From assembly GCF_035046485.1 (NCBI RefSeq), contig NC_085138.1, forward strand, positions 275,075,694 through 275,139,693: a stretch of DNA of 64,000 bases, written 5' to 3'. Within the stretch, counting starts at the first letter, position 1, and each line of letters opens with the position of its first letter. Positions 1 through 11,310 of this stretch are shown in pieces. A program made the position numbers and the translations under genes. The DNA comes from Aedes albopictus. Lineage: Eukaryota; Arthropoda; Insecta; Diptera; Culicidae. Under the pieces are notes generated by a model that did no database searches, was not told where the DNA came from, and was given only the letters and a program-made list of their open reading frames with translations.

Positions 1-27
1 TGCAAAATTCCGCGGAACTTTTTCGGA

Positions 28-180
28 AATTTCGTTTCGTTTCGAAAAATACCGAGTGAATTCGGATTTCGTATCGACCTCACGAAACATTTTTTTAATA
101 TCGTTTCGTTTCGTACCGCATCGTATCAGAAATTTTATATTTCGTTTCGTTTCGTTTCGCCTTGAAAAAATCCCATACCG
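28..180. repeat. Degenerate TTTCG pentanucleotide repeat
   Basis: The motif TTTCG recurs in tandem and near-tandem form, mixed with TACCG/ATACCG variants. The open frame across it, rich in RF and SFR, follows from the repeat and is not taken as a gene. From about 181 to 825 I see only AT-rich unassigned DNA. Confidence 0.7.
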
Positions 181-1004
181 CATACCCTTAGTACTTTGCC
201 ATGCTTTTACACAATCTCACCCTATGGGTCCGTCCAGAAGTTCAAGATAAATTTGATCCCATAAATTTTCAAAACTAGGAGGTTATGCGAGTTTGGGTTT
301 AAGCATTTGATAACATTTGTTTAAAAAATGGGCTGTTTACAATAAACTGATCTGATTCTGATCAAATGGTTTGTTTAAGCATTCATTATTCCAGAAAGCA
401 TATTTTCCATATTCTCCAACAAATATCAAGATACCGCAGGCGTGACATCCCACTCCTAATGGTCACAGAATGATAGTCAAAGCATGATGGTTATTGCAGA
501 ATAATGATCACAATAAGCATTGAATCGGAGAAGGTGTACGGTGAAGGAAAGCACCTTCCGAAGAAACGGCAGCATCAAGTGAAGAAGTGTCTTGGCTTTC
601 GAAAACCAAGCTTATTGGTGTGCCACACGGAATTCAACTAGAAAGAACGATGCTTGTTACAAGGAAAGCACGGTGGTCTGTTCGTGAGATTTTAATTAAA
701 TATTTAAAAATTTACTAAATAAACTAGTCATTTTTGGTTAATGAAAATCAATTCACAACAAACTGAGCGATTCCAAGCAACAGCATCAAAATTAAGGAAA
801 ATTTTTAATTCATGATTTTCTATTGAACTGAAACTTTGCACAGTTTTTCAGTTCCATCTAAATCGCCATTTTTCGATATCAAATTTTTATTTAGAGCCAC
901 GACTAACTTTTCAAAAGGGTGTATGTGAAAATGGTTCAAAAATATTAAAAAATATGCACAGCAAAAACGGATTGTTAGATTGTTATGAATTTTTCAGCAA
1001 AGTT

Positions 1005-1612
1005 AGATAGCTAAATGGTGATTTCTAAGAAAATATACACTGTGAAAAAAAATCTATTTTATCATTGAAAAACATCATTTTTGTCACAAAAACTCAAATA
1101 TCTCAAAACCCTATCTTTTTACCAACTTGAATTTTTAAGGGAAAACGGTCCATTGTATTAGCAATCTACCATAAAAATTTGGTGATGGTAAACTAATAAA
1201 CAAAAAAGTTATAACATTTCAAAAATTTCACAATTTTTACATTTAGTAAAAAAAATTTTTCTGTGTAAATTATTTCGGCCGGGAATCGCGATTTGATGCT
1301 GATTTTATTGTTCAGCAAAGTTAGATAACTAAATGGCGATTCCTAAGAAAATATACACTGTGAAAAAAATCTTTTTAACATTAAAAAATATCATTTTTGT
1401 CACAAAAACTCAAATATCTCAAAACCCTATCTTTTTACCAACGTAATATTTTAGAGAAAACGGTCCATTGTATTAGCAATCTACCATGAAAATAAGCAAA
1501 AAAGTTATGACAATTCAAACATTTCACAATTTTCACATTTAGTAATAATTTTTTTTAGTGTAAATTATTTCGGCCGGAAATTGAAGTTTGATGCTGATTT
1601 TATTGTTAATGG
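1005..1612. repeat. Tandem duplication of ~308-bp unit in left arm
   Basis: Two adjacent copies share 'caaagttagatarctaaatgg', 'aaccctatctttttaccaac' and 'attatttcggccggraa' in the same order. The second copy lacks a few short stretches. A third, inverted copy lies at about 3128-3480. Confidence 0.75.
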
Positions 1613-1876
1613 CCTTGCGTGAGTAAAACAAGTTGTTTTTATTATATATTATATATACATATAATATACTATGTACAGTTATGTTCCGATTTTATCACGC
1701 CCTCCGCGCATTAGTCGTTTATTCATTAATTTGCTGTTACATTTGAGGACAAGTGTTTTCCCTCTTCTTCAAGATGAATGTTGAAAGCGTGTTTTGCAAC
1801 GTTAAAAATATTGAAATGGGTATAGATGTTGAAGAATATTACAGGGCATTTTTGAAAAGGGGCGTAATTAAATTGT

Positions 1877-2110
1877 TTAAACAGATGTCGCTGATGGCAA
1901 TTTCTCAGTTGTTGTCGTTTTCGAACTTCCTGCGCCCTGCTTTACCGATGATATACAGATGGCTCGTTTGTCAAATTCTAGACGGCAGGACGTGCAATTG
2001 CGTAATTTTGTACACAATGTGGACATTTGGGCATAACCAGTCTCTTTCAGTTTATCTATGGTGCTTTCGGTGAGATTTCGTAACTCTTTTGAACATTTTT
2101 TTTTCATCAA
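1877..2110 (-). CDS. Weak hypothetical ORF, 77 codons
   Basis: An ATG-initiated minus-strand frame with a C-x6-C-x2-C cluster (residues about 33-43) and a basic N-terminus. It lies in the loop of the foldback element, so if real it would be a remnant of that element's cargo. I recognise no family. The opposite strand is also open over the same interval (1753-2073), which weakens both. Listed only because the cysteine spacing is unusual for chance AT-rich DNA. Confidence 0.15.
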   Translation of the reverse strand: MMKKKCSKELRNLTESTIDKLKETGYAQMSTLCTKLRNCTSCRLEFDKRAICISSVKQGAGSSKTTTTEKLPSATSV

Positions 2111-2307
2111 ACGGTCTACAAGAGAGCGTTGAGTTGAAGACCTTTGAGAAAGCGACTGTTCATCTTGTTCGTTAGATTATAATAAACAAAATCACTTATT
2201 AATTTTAACTTACTTGTTTGGTGTTGGTGGCTGAAGAAAAAAAATACTATACTATTTTTAATATTCATAGCGGTAGTATTTTTTTGTTTTTTTCGTGAGC
2301 ATTGTCA

Positions 2308-2584
2308 GGTATGTATACAGACAAACAAACGTAACACTGGCGAAATTTTCATTGACCACGCCTTCAACGATCATTTTGAATCTTGGTTGTGGCTTTCATA
2401 ACAAGAAGAGCGCCCATCGTTTTTCTTTGCGTTTGACGTTTCACACTAGCGCCTTCTGACGATGATATTGCACAACGCAGTGTTTCGTGAAACATTTCCA
2501 CCAGCTGGTGATAGTGTGAACTGGGCGATGAATTCTCACTAAAATTGTTCTAGGCGTTTCGTATGTTTGTCTGTGGTATGTACC
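2308..2584. mobile_element. MITE with ~25-bp terminal inverted repeats
   Basis: The left end GGTATGTATACAGACAAAC matches the reverse complement of the right end (GGTACATACCACAGACAAAC) with few mismatches. The internal sequence is non-coding. The element sits inside the loop of the larger foldback element. Superfamily not assigned because the target duplication is not clear. Confidence 0.6.
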
Positions 2585-3627
2585 TCTTATGCATTTGTTG
2601 TTGTTGAAGTTACTCGCATTCTTCCGATCATAAAGTCTGTTCTCTACACACTTAATTTTGATTACCGGTAATTTTTTGACGAGATTAAAACTGCTGAGCA
2701 CCGAACTCGTTCAGCAAAAATGCATTGTTTACCTTTTCCATACGATTTTGACAGTTGTTTTACTGAGCCTCAGTAAAATCGATTACCGAAACTACCGAGA
2801 TCGTACTGCTGTTATAATCTCGTCGAAAAAGTACCGAACAGGCAATTTAGAAATAAGTGTGTAAGAGGGATTTTTTTTTGCGGATAAACTAGACGTATAC
2901 GCGTATATAAAACTTTTATTATACAGCTTTTGTCTCAAAAATAAATTCAATTCCATTTTTCTTATAATCAACAGCTTTTCAACACTATCAAGGGATTTTT
3001 TCACCAGTCACGTACAATAAAAAGTATGACAATCTCAATATTTTTGATCACAACACTGGATCGCGTCTAAGTTTCAAATAGATACTATAGTAATTACGAA
3101 TAATCAAACTAAAGTATCATGAAAACAACTTGTTTAATTCAGGCGGTAGCCTTTACAATAAAATCAGCATCAAAATATAATTCTCGAAATAATTTACACA
3201 GAAAAAAAATTTTTTTGTTACTAAATGTAAAAATTGTGAAATGTTTGAAATGTCATAACTTTTTTGTTTATCAGTTTACCATCACCAAAATTTTATGGTA
3301 GATAGCTGATATAATGGGCTATTTCCCCTAAAAAATTGAAGTTGGTAAAAAGATAGGGTTTTGAGATATTTGAGTTTTTGTGACAAATATCATATTTTTT
3401 CAAAGTAGAAAAAGAAATTTTTTACAGTGTATATTTTCTAAGGAATCATCATTTAGTTATCTAACTTTGCTGAAAAATTTATAACAATCGAACAATCCGT
3501 TTTGCCTTTCTCGTACACCAAGGTGTACCGAAAGGCTATATGTTCACTCCAAAAACGAAATTTTGATAGATCCCCCGGAGGGGTCAAGTGTTATATACCA
3601 ATCGACTCAGCTCGACGAGTTGAGATG

Positions 3628-3690
3628 ATGTCTGTGTGTATGTATGTGTGTGTGTATGTATGTGTGTGCGTGTGTATGTGTGTGTGTGTA
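3628..3690. repeat. TG/TATG microsatellite
   Basis: An almost pure run of TG, TATG and TGCG dinucleotide-type repeats. The overlapping VCVCV/CVCVC-type ORFs are by-products of it. Confidence 0.9.
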
Positions 3691-3956
3691 CAAAAAGGTC
3701 ACCTCATTTTTAGATAGTAAATATGAACCGATTTCAACGACCGATGGTTCATTCGACGGAGTACATTGTCCCATTGTTTCCTATTTAAAATGGTTCAGAT
3801 CGGTCCAGCCGTTCCGGAGTTATGGCCATTTAGGTGTTCCGGACCGGTACCCCAGGAAGGGGCCAGATATGAAAATGCAACAAACCCATGCATGCAACCC
3901 ATCAAACCATGGCATTTTCGATTATCTGATGAACGGGATGAAGGAAAATAGTCTCT

Positions 3957-5995
3957 GACTATATCTGAACCGGTAGTGTTCCGAAACCGGTTCCGGGTGT
4001 CCCGCCGGAAGTGGCCAAATAAGAAAGTGAACATAACCCATGCATGCGACACGTCAAATAGCGGATTTTTTGATAACCAGTTGAATGGTAAGCAGGAAAA
4101 TAGTTTCAGACCATGTTTGAACCGGTAGTATTCCGGAACCGGTTCTGTATGTCCTGCCGGAAGTGGCCAATTAAAAATGTGTACCAAACCCAGGCATGCG
4201 ACACATCAAAAAGCGGCTTTTTCAATAACCAGTTGAACGGTAAGCAGGAAAATAGTTTCACACCATGTTTGATCCGATTGTGTTCCGGAACCGGTTCTGG
4301 ATGTCCTGTCGGAAGTGGCCAATTAAAAAAGTGAACCAAACCCAGGCATGCGACACATCAAAGAGCGGCTTTTTCGATAACCAGATGAACGGTAAGCAGG
4401 AACATAGTTTCAAACCTCGTTTGAACCGGTAGTGTTCCGGATGTCCTGCCGGAATTGGACAATTAAAAAAGTGAATCAAACCTAGGCATGTGACACATCA
4501 AACAGCGGCTTTTTCGATAACCAGATGAACGGTAAGCAGGAAAATAGTTTCAGACTATATCTGAACCGGTTGTGTTCCGGAACCGGTTCCAGCTGTCCCG
4601 CTGGAAGTGGTCAATTAAAAAAGTGAACCAAACCGATGCATGTGACACATGGAAGAGCGGGGTTTTTCGATAACCATCGTTTGAACCGGTAGTGTTCCGG
4701 AACCGGTTCCGGATGTCCTGCCGGAATTGGACAATTAAAAAAGTGAATCAAACCTAGGCATGTGACACATCAAACAGCGGCTTTTTCGATAACCAAATGA
4801 ACGGTAAGCAGGAAAATAGTTTCAGACCATGTTTGAACCGGTAGTATTCCGGAACCGGTTCTGTATGTCCTGCCGGAAGTGGCCAATTAAAAATGTGTAC
4901 CAAACCCAGGCATGCGACACATCAAAGAGCGGCTTTTTCAATAACCAGTTGAACGGTAAGCAGGAAAATAGTTTCACACCATGTTTGATCCGATTGTGTT
5001 CCGGAACCGGTTCTGGATGTCCTGTCGGAAGTGGCCAATTAAAAAAGTGAACCAAACCCAGGCATGCGACACATCAAAGAGCGGCTTTTTCGATAACCAG
5101 ATGAACGGTAAGCAGGAACATAGTTTCAAACCTCGTTTGAACCGGTAGTGTTCCGGATGTCCTGCCGGAATTGGACAATTAAAAAAGTGAATCAAACCTA
5201 GGCATGTGACACATCAAACAGCGGCTTTTTCGATAACCAAATGAACGGTAAGCAGGAAAATAGTTTCAGACCATGTTTGAACCGGTAGTATTCCAGAACC
5301 GGTTCCGGATATCCTGCCGGAAGTGGCCAATTAAAAAAGTGATCCAAACCCAGGCATGCGACACATCAAAGAGCGGCTTTTTCGATAACCAGATGAACGG
5401 TAAGCAGGAAAATAGTTTCAGACTATATCTGAACCGGTTGTGTTCCGGAACCGGTTCCAGCTGTCCCGCTGGAAGTGGTCAATTAAAAAAGTGAACCAAA
5501 CCGATGCATGTGACACATGGAAGAGCGGGGTTTTTCGATAACCATCGTTTGAACCGGTAGTGTTCCGGAACCGGTTCCGGATGTCCTGCCGGAATTGGAC
5601 AATTAAAAAAGTGAATCAAACCTAGGCATGTGACACATCAAACAGCGGCTTTTTCGATAACCAAATGAACGGTAAGCAGGAAAATAGTTTCAGCCCATGT
5701 TTGAACCGGTAGTATTCCAGAGCCGGTTCCGGATATCCTGCCGGAAGTGGCCAATTAAAAAAGTGATCCAAACCCAGGCATGCGACACACCAAACAGCGG
5801 CTTTTTCGATAACCAAATGAACGGTAAGCAAGAAAACAGTTTCATACCGTATCTAAACCGGTTGTGTTCCGAAACCGGTTCCAGGTGTCCCGTCGGAAGT
5901 GACCAATTAAAAAACAAAACCAAACCCATGCATGCGAAACATCAAATCATCAAAAATGTTCGTTAACCAGTTACACGGGCAGCAAGAAAATAGTC
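3957..5995. repeat. Satellite of ~141-152-bp units with higher-order period
   Basis: About 13 units share the landmarks GGAACCGGTTCC, 'ctgccggaagtggccaatta', 'aggcatgcgacacatcaa', 'gcggctttttcgataacca' and 'ggtaagcaggaaaatagttt'. Landmark copies fall at about 4088, 4240, 4391, 4532, 4805, 4957, 5107, 5249, 5400, 5679 and 5828. Units at 4088, 4240 and 4391 recur 716 bp later almost unchanged, so a multi-unit block was itself duplicated. Two shorter units start near 4655 and 5515. Short ORFs of about 73 codons repeat with the array and are not genes. Confidence 0.9.
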
Positions 5996-6646
5996 TCTGA
6001 CCACACTTAAGATTACCGGCAGTGTTGCAGCATCAGGGTTGGATCCATTGCTGAAATTACGCAGGTGAACAAAATCGATACAAGCGATTAATATGTGTAA
6101 AAGAACAAAATCTTGATAAGAATTTAAGCGATCTTGTCAAAAATTACTACGAACAATTTTGATGCAACTGGTTGAGTCCTCGCGCTCTGTAACACGGTAG
6201 AAATTTGAATGGGCTTTAATAGGGGAAATTTCGATTGCTTGCACTTTTTTTTATCAAATTTTACATGAATCTTATAACTAATGATAATAAAATATAAGCT
6301 AAAGTGCGCAGAAAAAACATTGCCGAAATGTCTTGATAATGATCGGCATCCAGTGCTAGTGAAGGTGGTCAAGCAGTCAACTGAGAGATTTGATATTTTT
6401 CAGCTCGGCCTATTTAAACGTATAGCGTCGGAATATGAGCCATCAATAAGTTTCCAAATTCAATTATGGCTTTGATAAAATTCTTGCTTTTCTGAATAAG
6501 GCTGACACAAATTTTGATTTTCTCTCAAGTCCAGAGGGGTCCCCCCTTGGAAATTTTGGTCGGAATTCAACATCTTGAAGAAGTGCACAAATAAATAAAC
6601 CAATAGATTTATCAACTTTAAAGTGAAATTAGAGTCTTCTGGAAGC

Positions 6647-6965
6647 CTTTCCTCATTTTTTGGTTTTTGGTGTACTATTAAATAACGAAGCAATATTTTC
6701 AAAATCGGTTTTCGTGCACATGTAGAGTGTGGATCAGGGTATCTTCTGATTTTTTTAAGGCGGTATAAAATGTTTTTCGTTTTTGCAGAAACCATGCTTG
6801 AACAACATTTCACAAAAAATGGTTTCTGCAAAAACGAAAAACATTTTATGCCGCGTAACAAAATCAGAATATACCCTGATTCATACTCAACATGTGCACG
6901 AAAACCGATTTTGAAAATATTGCTTCGTTATTTTATAAAAAAAAATCAAAAACCAAAAAAATTAC
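6647..6965. repeat. Imperfect palindrome, arms of ~150 bp
   Basis: 'tttcgtttttgcagaaacc' at about 6775 pairs with 'ggtttctgcaaaaacgaaa' at about 6822. The match continues outward through 'gaagcaatattttcaaaatc' and the 'tttttggtttttgg' tract. The loop is only about 20 bp, so a transcript would form a long hairpin. It lies in the 3' part of the 3.7-kb element. Confidence 0.8.
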
Positions 6966-7729
6966 GAAATGATTCCAGTTTCGCCTTAAGCGGTTTTGCT
7001 TAATTTTTTTTTAAGAATTTTTTCATCAAATACATTTATTATTTATCAACTCCATCCCTCATTGACGAGTCAACGAGCACTGTGACAAAAGAAGAAAATG
7101 AGATTTATTCCGTTCTAGAGTATTCTCAGGATTCAGGAACACTTCGGCTTATGGCCGGAAAAAAATGTTGAGTACATATTCGACGAGAAAGGCACTATCA
7201 CCACTAGGTGGATTAATCTGGGTTTTTGCTGTACAGCTTTTAGAATATTTTAGAACTATTTTCGCATACACCCTTTTGAAAAGTTAGTCGTGAGTGAATA
7301 TGAAGGTTTAATATCAAAAAATGGCGATTTATATGAAATTAAAAAACTGTGCAAAGTTTCAGATATTTTTGAAATGGTCGCTGACATGACTCCGTGGAAT
7401 TCCTCAAAACACTCCCACTGCCATGCCTCCCAAACAGTGGGAACGGTAATTTCAACTTGATGTAACTCAGCCGTTTTTCATCCGATTTGCAAAATTTTTG
7501 AAGCTATGAATTTTCCCAGCCTTCTAGATGAATATAAAATTTTCAAACTTTGAATTTGACCAAAGTTCTATTTTTGAGTACTCAAAAACTCGGAGCAAGT
7601 ACCTTAAAAATGCTGTTTTTCTGGAGCCATTCCGAATGTAAATTAGTTTCCACGCATATTTTAATGTTGAATTGCCCATATAAATAAAGCAAAATTATTG
7701 CAAAGAAATATATGGAGATACTCAATATT

Positions 7730-9830
7730 TAAGACTATAAAATCTTCACAAAATTACGTATAATACAGAAAATTTGTATATTCGATTTGAACTTTGTATT
7801 CATCGCGACAACCCCTGTGTTTTATTGCTTGAAACCAATCACGTGCACATGAGAAATCTTTTTCCAAACGATTGTGAAAAGTGTATATCTTAGAAACTAC
7901 AAAATTTTAATAAAATCACGTTTAATACAGGAACATAGTATTTTCAGATTGAACTTTACGTTCATCGCGACAATCCCCATGTTATATTGCTTAAAGATAA
8001 TCACGTGTGCATAAGAATACATTTACAGATAAATGGGGACAAGTGTGAATCATAAAAACTACAAAATCTTCACAAAATTACGTACAATACAGAAAATTTG
8101 TATATTCGGTTTGAACTTTACATTCATCGCGACAACCCCTGTGTTCTATTGCTTGAAACCAATCACGTGCACACGAGAAATCTTTTTCCAAACGATTGTG
8201 ACAAGTGTGAATCTCAGAAACTACAAAATTTTCATAAAATCACTTATAATACAGGAAATTAGTATTTTCAGTTTGAACTTTACGTTAATCGCGACAATCC
8301 CCATGTTATATTGCTTGAAAACATTCACGTGTACATATGAATACATTTACAGATGAATGGGGACAAGTGTCATTCATACAAACTACAAAATCTTCACAAA
8401 ATTACGTACAATACAGAAAATTTGTATATTCGGTTTGAACTTTACATTCATCTCGACAACCCCTGTGTTTTATTGCTTGAAAACAATCACGTGTTCATGA
8501 GAAAACTTTTTCCGAACGTTTCACAATCGTGTATCTTAGTAATTACAATATTTTCACAAAATCGCGTATAATACAGGAAATTTGTAATTTCAGTTTGAAC
8601 TTCACGTTTATCACGACAACCCTTGTGTTTATTGCTTGAAAACAATCACGTGTACATAGGAATACTTTTCAACGCGAAAGTGAGAAGTGTGAATCGTAAA
8701 AAATACAAAATCTTCACAAAATTACGTATAATACAGAAAATAAGAATATTCGGTTTGAACTTCACATTTGTCGTATCAACTCCTGTGTTTTATTGCTTGA
8801 GAACAATAGCATGTTCATAAGAATACTTTTTCAAAACGAATGTGAAATGTGTAAATCTTAGGAACTAAGAAAAAAAAAACACAAAATAACGTGAAAAACT
8901 GGAAATTTGTATTTTCAGTATTACAATTCACGTCAGTTGCAACAAAACAATCACATACATATATAAGAATACATTTCCACAGCGATAGGAAGAAGTATGA
9001 ATCATAAAAACTGCACAGTTTTCACAATTTTACGTATAATACAGGAAATTTGTATTTGCGGTTCGAACTCAGCATTCATCGCGATAATCACTGTGTTTAT
9101 TTTTTTTGAAAACAATCACAAGAACATGAGAACAACATTCCCAAACAATTGAAAGAGTGTTGATTCCTATAAACTACAAAACATTCACAAAGTTGCGAAT
9201 AATATAGGGAATTTGTTTTTCCAGTTTAAACTTCACATTCATCGTAACAACCCCTGGGGTTTATTGTTTGAAGACGATCAAGTGTGCATGAGAATACTTT
9301 CCAGAATAATTTTCAGAAGTTTGTAAACTTTGAATGTATAATCTTTACGATATTACGTACAGTGGCAGTTCCCTAACTTCAAACCCACCCGTTCAACATG
9401 TATACATTTTTGAATTTCATGAACATTAGTAGAACATTTCATAAATAACTGTTTTCATACACTTACATTTTGATTTTAATCGCAAATTCTTTAAATTTAA
9501 CGAGATACCATTGAGTACGTATAATGCAAGATAAATGTATTTAAAGTTCAAGCTCAGCATAGATCGTGACAACCTTATTGCTATTTTGCTTGAAAATAAT
9601 CATGTACATAAGAATACATTCTCAGAATGATTGTGAGAAGGTGGAACTATTAGAACTACAATATCTTTACAAAATTACGTAAATACAGATTTTTTTTATT
9701 TTTGGTGAAAACACAACGTTCGTAGCGGCACCCTCTTTGTATAATTATTTTGAAATAACCTTCAGTTGAATTGTTCCGAGTACATCCTTGCTGGAATCTT
9801 TCTAAAGGTGATATTATATACCCATATACT
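7730..9830. repeat. Left-arm array of ~162-bp units
   Basis: About eleven units carry 'acaaaatcttcacaaaatta', 'tacagaaaatttgtat', 'gtttgaactttac', 'tcatcgcgacaa' and 'tattgcttgaaa..caatCACGTG'. The first units alternate between an 'acccctgtgttttattg' type and a 'tccccatgttatattg' type, so the true period there is a dimer of ~324 bp. Units decay towards the loop. Short ORFs of 65-107 codons on the plus strand arise from the repeat. Confidence 0.85.
9360..9515. mobile_element. 156-bp insertion in left-arm unit
   Basis: The unit consensus 'attacgtataata' is interrupted here. TACGTA stands at 9354-9359 and again at 9516-9521, consistent with a 6-bp target duplication. The inserted block has no counterpart in the right arm and no visible terminal repeat. 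Confidence 0.4.
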
Positions 9831-9879
9831 GCATGCACTCATGTCAGAGAATAATCCTACAGTAATGTCAATGAACGCA

Positions 9880-10633
9880 ATTCCAGAAGGATCCTTAGAG
9901 AAATTTAAAAAATTCTAGAGTTTATTTAGAAAGAAATAGTTGGAAGAATTTGAGACGAATTTCCTGGAGGAATTCCTGGTGTATTTTTGAAAGAAATTTC
10001 GGGATGAATTCATGGGAGAATTCCGAAAGAGTCTTTTCTGGGTGAAATCCTGAAGGATTCCCTGGAGAAATGCATGAAAGCACTTTTAGCAGGTAAGTAT
10101 CTAGATGTTTATAGTAAGTCACTGTGACTTCTGCATAATCCAAAACCTGCCCTGCCGTGACTCTTTTGTGGCATGTGTGTTGCTTGGAAGATTCCCTGGA
10201 GGACAAATAGTCTCGCTTATTGTAAGAATTACTAATGGAATCGCTGAGTAAACTTCTGAAGAAACTGCTGGAGGGATTACTGAAAGAATCCTTGGATAAT
10301 TTCCTGGTTCTTGTATGCATCTTTATTAAATTATCTTCCAATACTATTCGCTGCACAAATTCCTCCAGAAATTGTTGAAATAATAAAAAAAATATCAGGT
10401 AATCCTGGATAAATTCTTGGGTACATTCCTGGAAAAGATGATTGATGGAACTTCTTACTACATTTGTGAAAAGAACCTGAGAGGAGTTTCTGAAGATATC
10501 ACTTGTAGAATTCCTGGAGCAATCTCTGGAAGAATTCCACGAGCAATCCCTGGAAGACTTCCAGGAAAAATCCCGTAGGAATTTCCGAAGGAATCCCTGG
10601 AGTATTATCTAAAAGTATACCAAGAGGAATTAC
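9880..10633 (+). repeat. GGAATTCC-type degenerate minisatellite (locus 1, part 1)
   Basis: Recurrent 'gaggaattcctgg', 'gaagaattcc' and 'ggagaaat' motifs at 12-15-bp spacing, strongly diverged. It continues after the MITE at 11311. Lies in the loop of the 11-kb foldback element. Confidence 0.75.
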
Positions 10634-11310
10634 ACAAGTTTACAAAATAAAACGAAAGTCGTGAACTTCTGTCAATGACCAAAATTTTTGAAGCACAATT
10701 TGGTGCTGATTTCGAAACCGACCTTCGAAAAATTTAAAGTAGAACAGTTTTTGAATTTTAGCACAATATCGAGTTTTGCAACTTTTCAAAATATGTAATT
10801 TACTAAAATTCAAATATATTGCGTTTTGTTTAACCAATTTTAAATCTTTTTCCATAAATTAAAAGCTGAATACAATACCATTCGATCATCTGAAAAGATG
10901 TTTTGCGTCAGATTGATGAAATTCAAGATATTGGCGAGTTTTAAGGACGATCTTCTTAAATTTTAGCAAAATTCCCGAAATTTTTTGAAGAAATGTATTT
11001 TTTTTCAATAAGAAAAAAACAACTTAAAAATTATTTCTCCACGTTTATTTGACATATCATATGTAGGCGAGTTACAGTAAAAATTTCAGCTCAATCGGAG
11101 CATTGATTATGGAGAATGAGATGTTTGAAGTGAGCGACTTTGCTTGAAAAAAGAACAAAAATCGATTTCAAATAATCAACCTTGTATGGAAAGTCGAAAA
11201 AATTTCCGCCCTACTGTAATTTTTTTCCTTCACGTTTTCGAACTCAGGGCATGATTCTACACCAAAAATGATCATCAGCCTACCGAGTTCAAAAATGCTG
11301 TAAACTAGTG
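10634..11310 (-). mobile_element. PIF/Harbinger-like MITE, copy 1
   Basis: The ends CACAAGTTTACA and the inverted TGTAAACTAGTG form a ~12-bp terminal inverted repeat. TTA flanks both sides (10631-10633 and 11311-11313), a 3-bp duplication of the TWA type expected for PIF/Harbinger. The body of 677 bp matches copies at 35715-36595 and 52506-54093 in inverse orientation. No ORF of note. It is uninterrupted and so gives the empty-site reference for insertions in the other two copies. Confidence 0.7.

Larger units (their letters stand above)
3506..7223. mobile_element. 3.7-kb repeat element inserted into foldback arm
   Basis: The foldback arm is continuous outside this block: the flanks TTTTGC (3500-3505) and TTTTGC (7224-7229) duplicate a target that occurs once in the opposite arm. 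The ends are CTTTCTCGTACACC and a terminal stretch with GACGAGAAAGGCACTATCACC, giving an imperfect inverted CTTTCTCG/CGAGAAAG pair. Inside are a TG-rich microsatellite, the ~150-bp satellite and a hairpin. No ORF looks like a transposase or reverse transcriptase. The class is unknown; it resembles dispersed Aedes repeats I have seen but cannot name. Confidence 0.55.
826..7362. mobile_element. Foldback-like element with interrupted right arm
   Basis: The stretch 826-1612 is matched in reverse complement by 3128-3503 and then 7224-7362. The landmark 'aactgaaactttgcacag' at the left end pairs with 'ctgtgcaaagtttcag' at the right end. The inner pieces share the run 'caaaactcaaatatctcaaa'. The left arm holds two direct copies of a ~308-bp unit (about 1005-1312 and 1313-1612), while the right arm holds one. 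The loop (1613-3127) contains a small MITE and a weak ORF. The right arm is split by a separate element at 3506-7223. No transposase ORF is visible, so it is non-autonomous. It could also be an inverted duplication of a MITE. Confidence 0.65.

Noticed and set aside
3957..5995. CRISPR-like regularly spaced repeats
   Set aside because: Units are contiguous ~150-bp satellite repeats without unique spacers, in a eukaryotic sequence.
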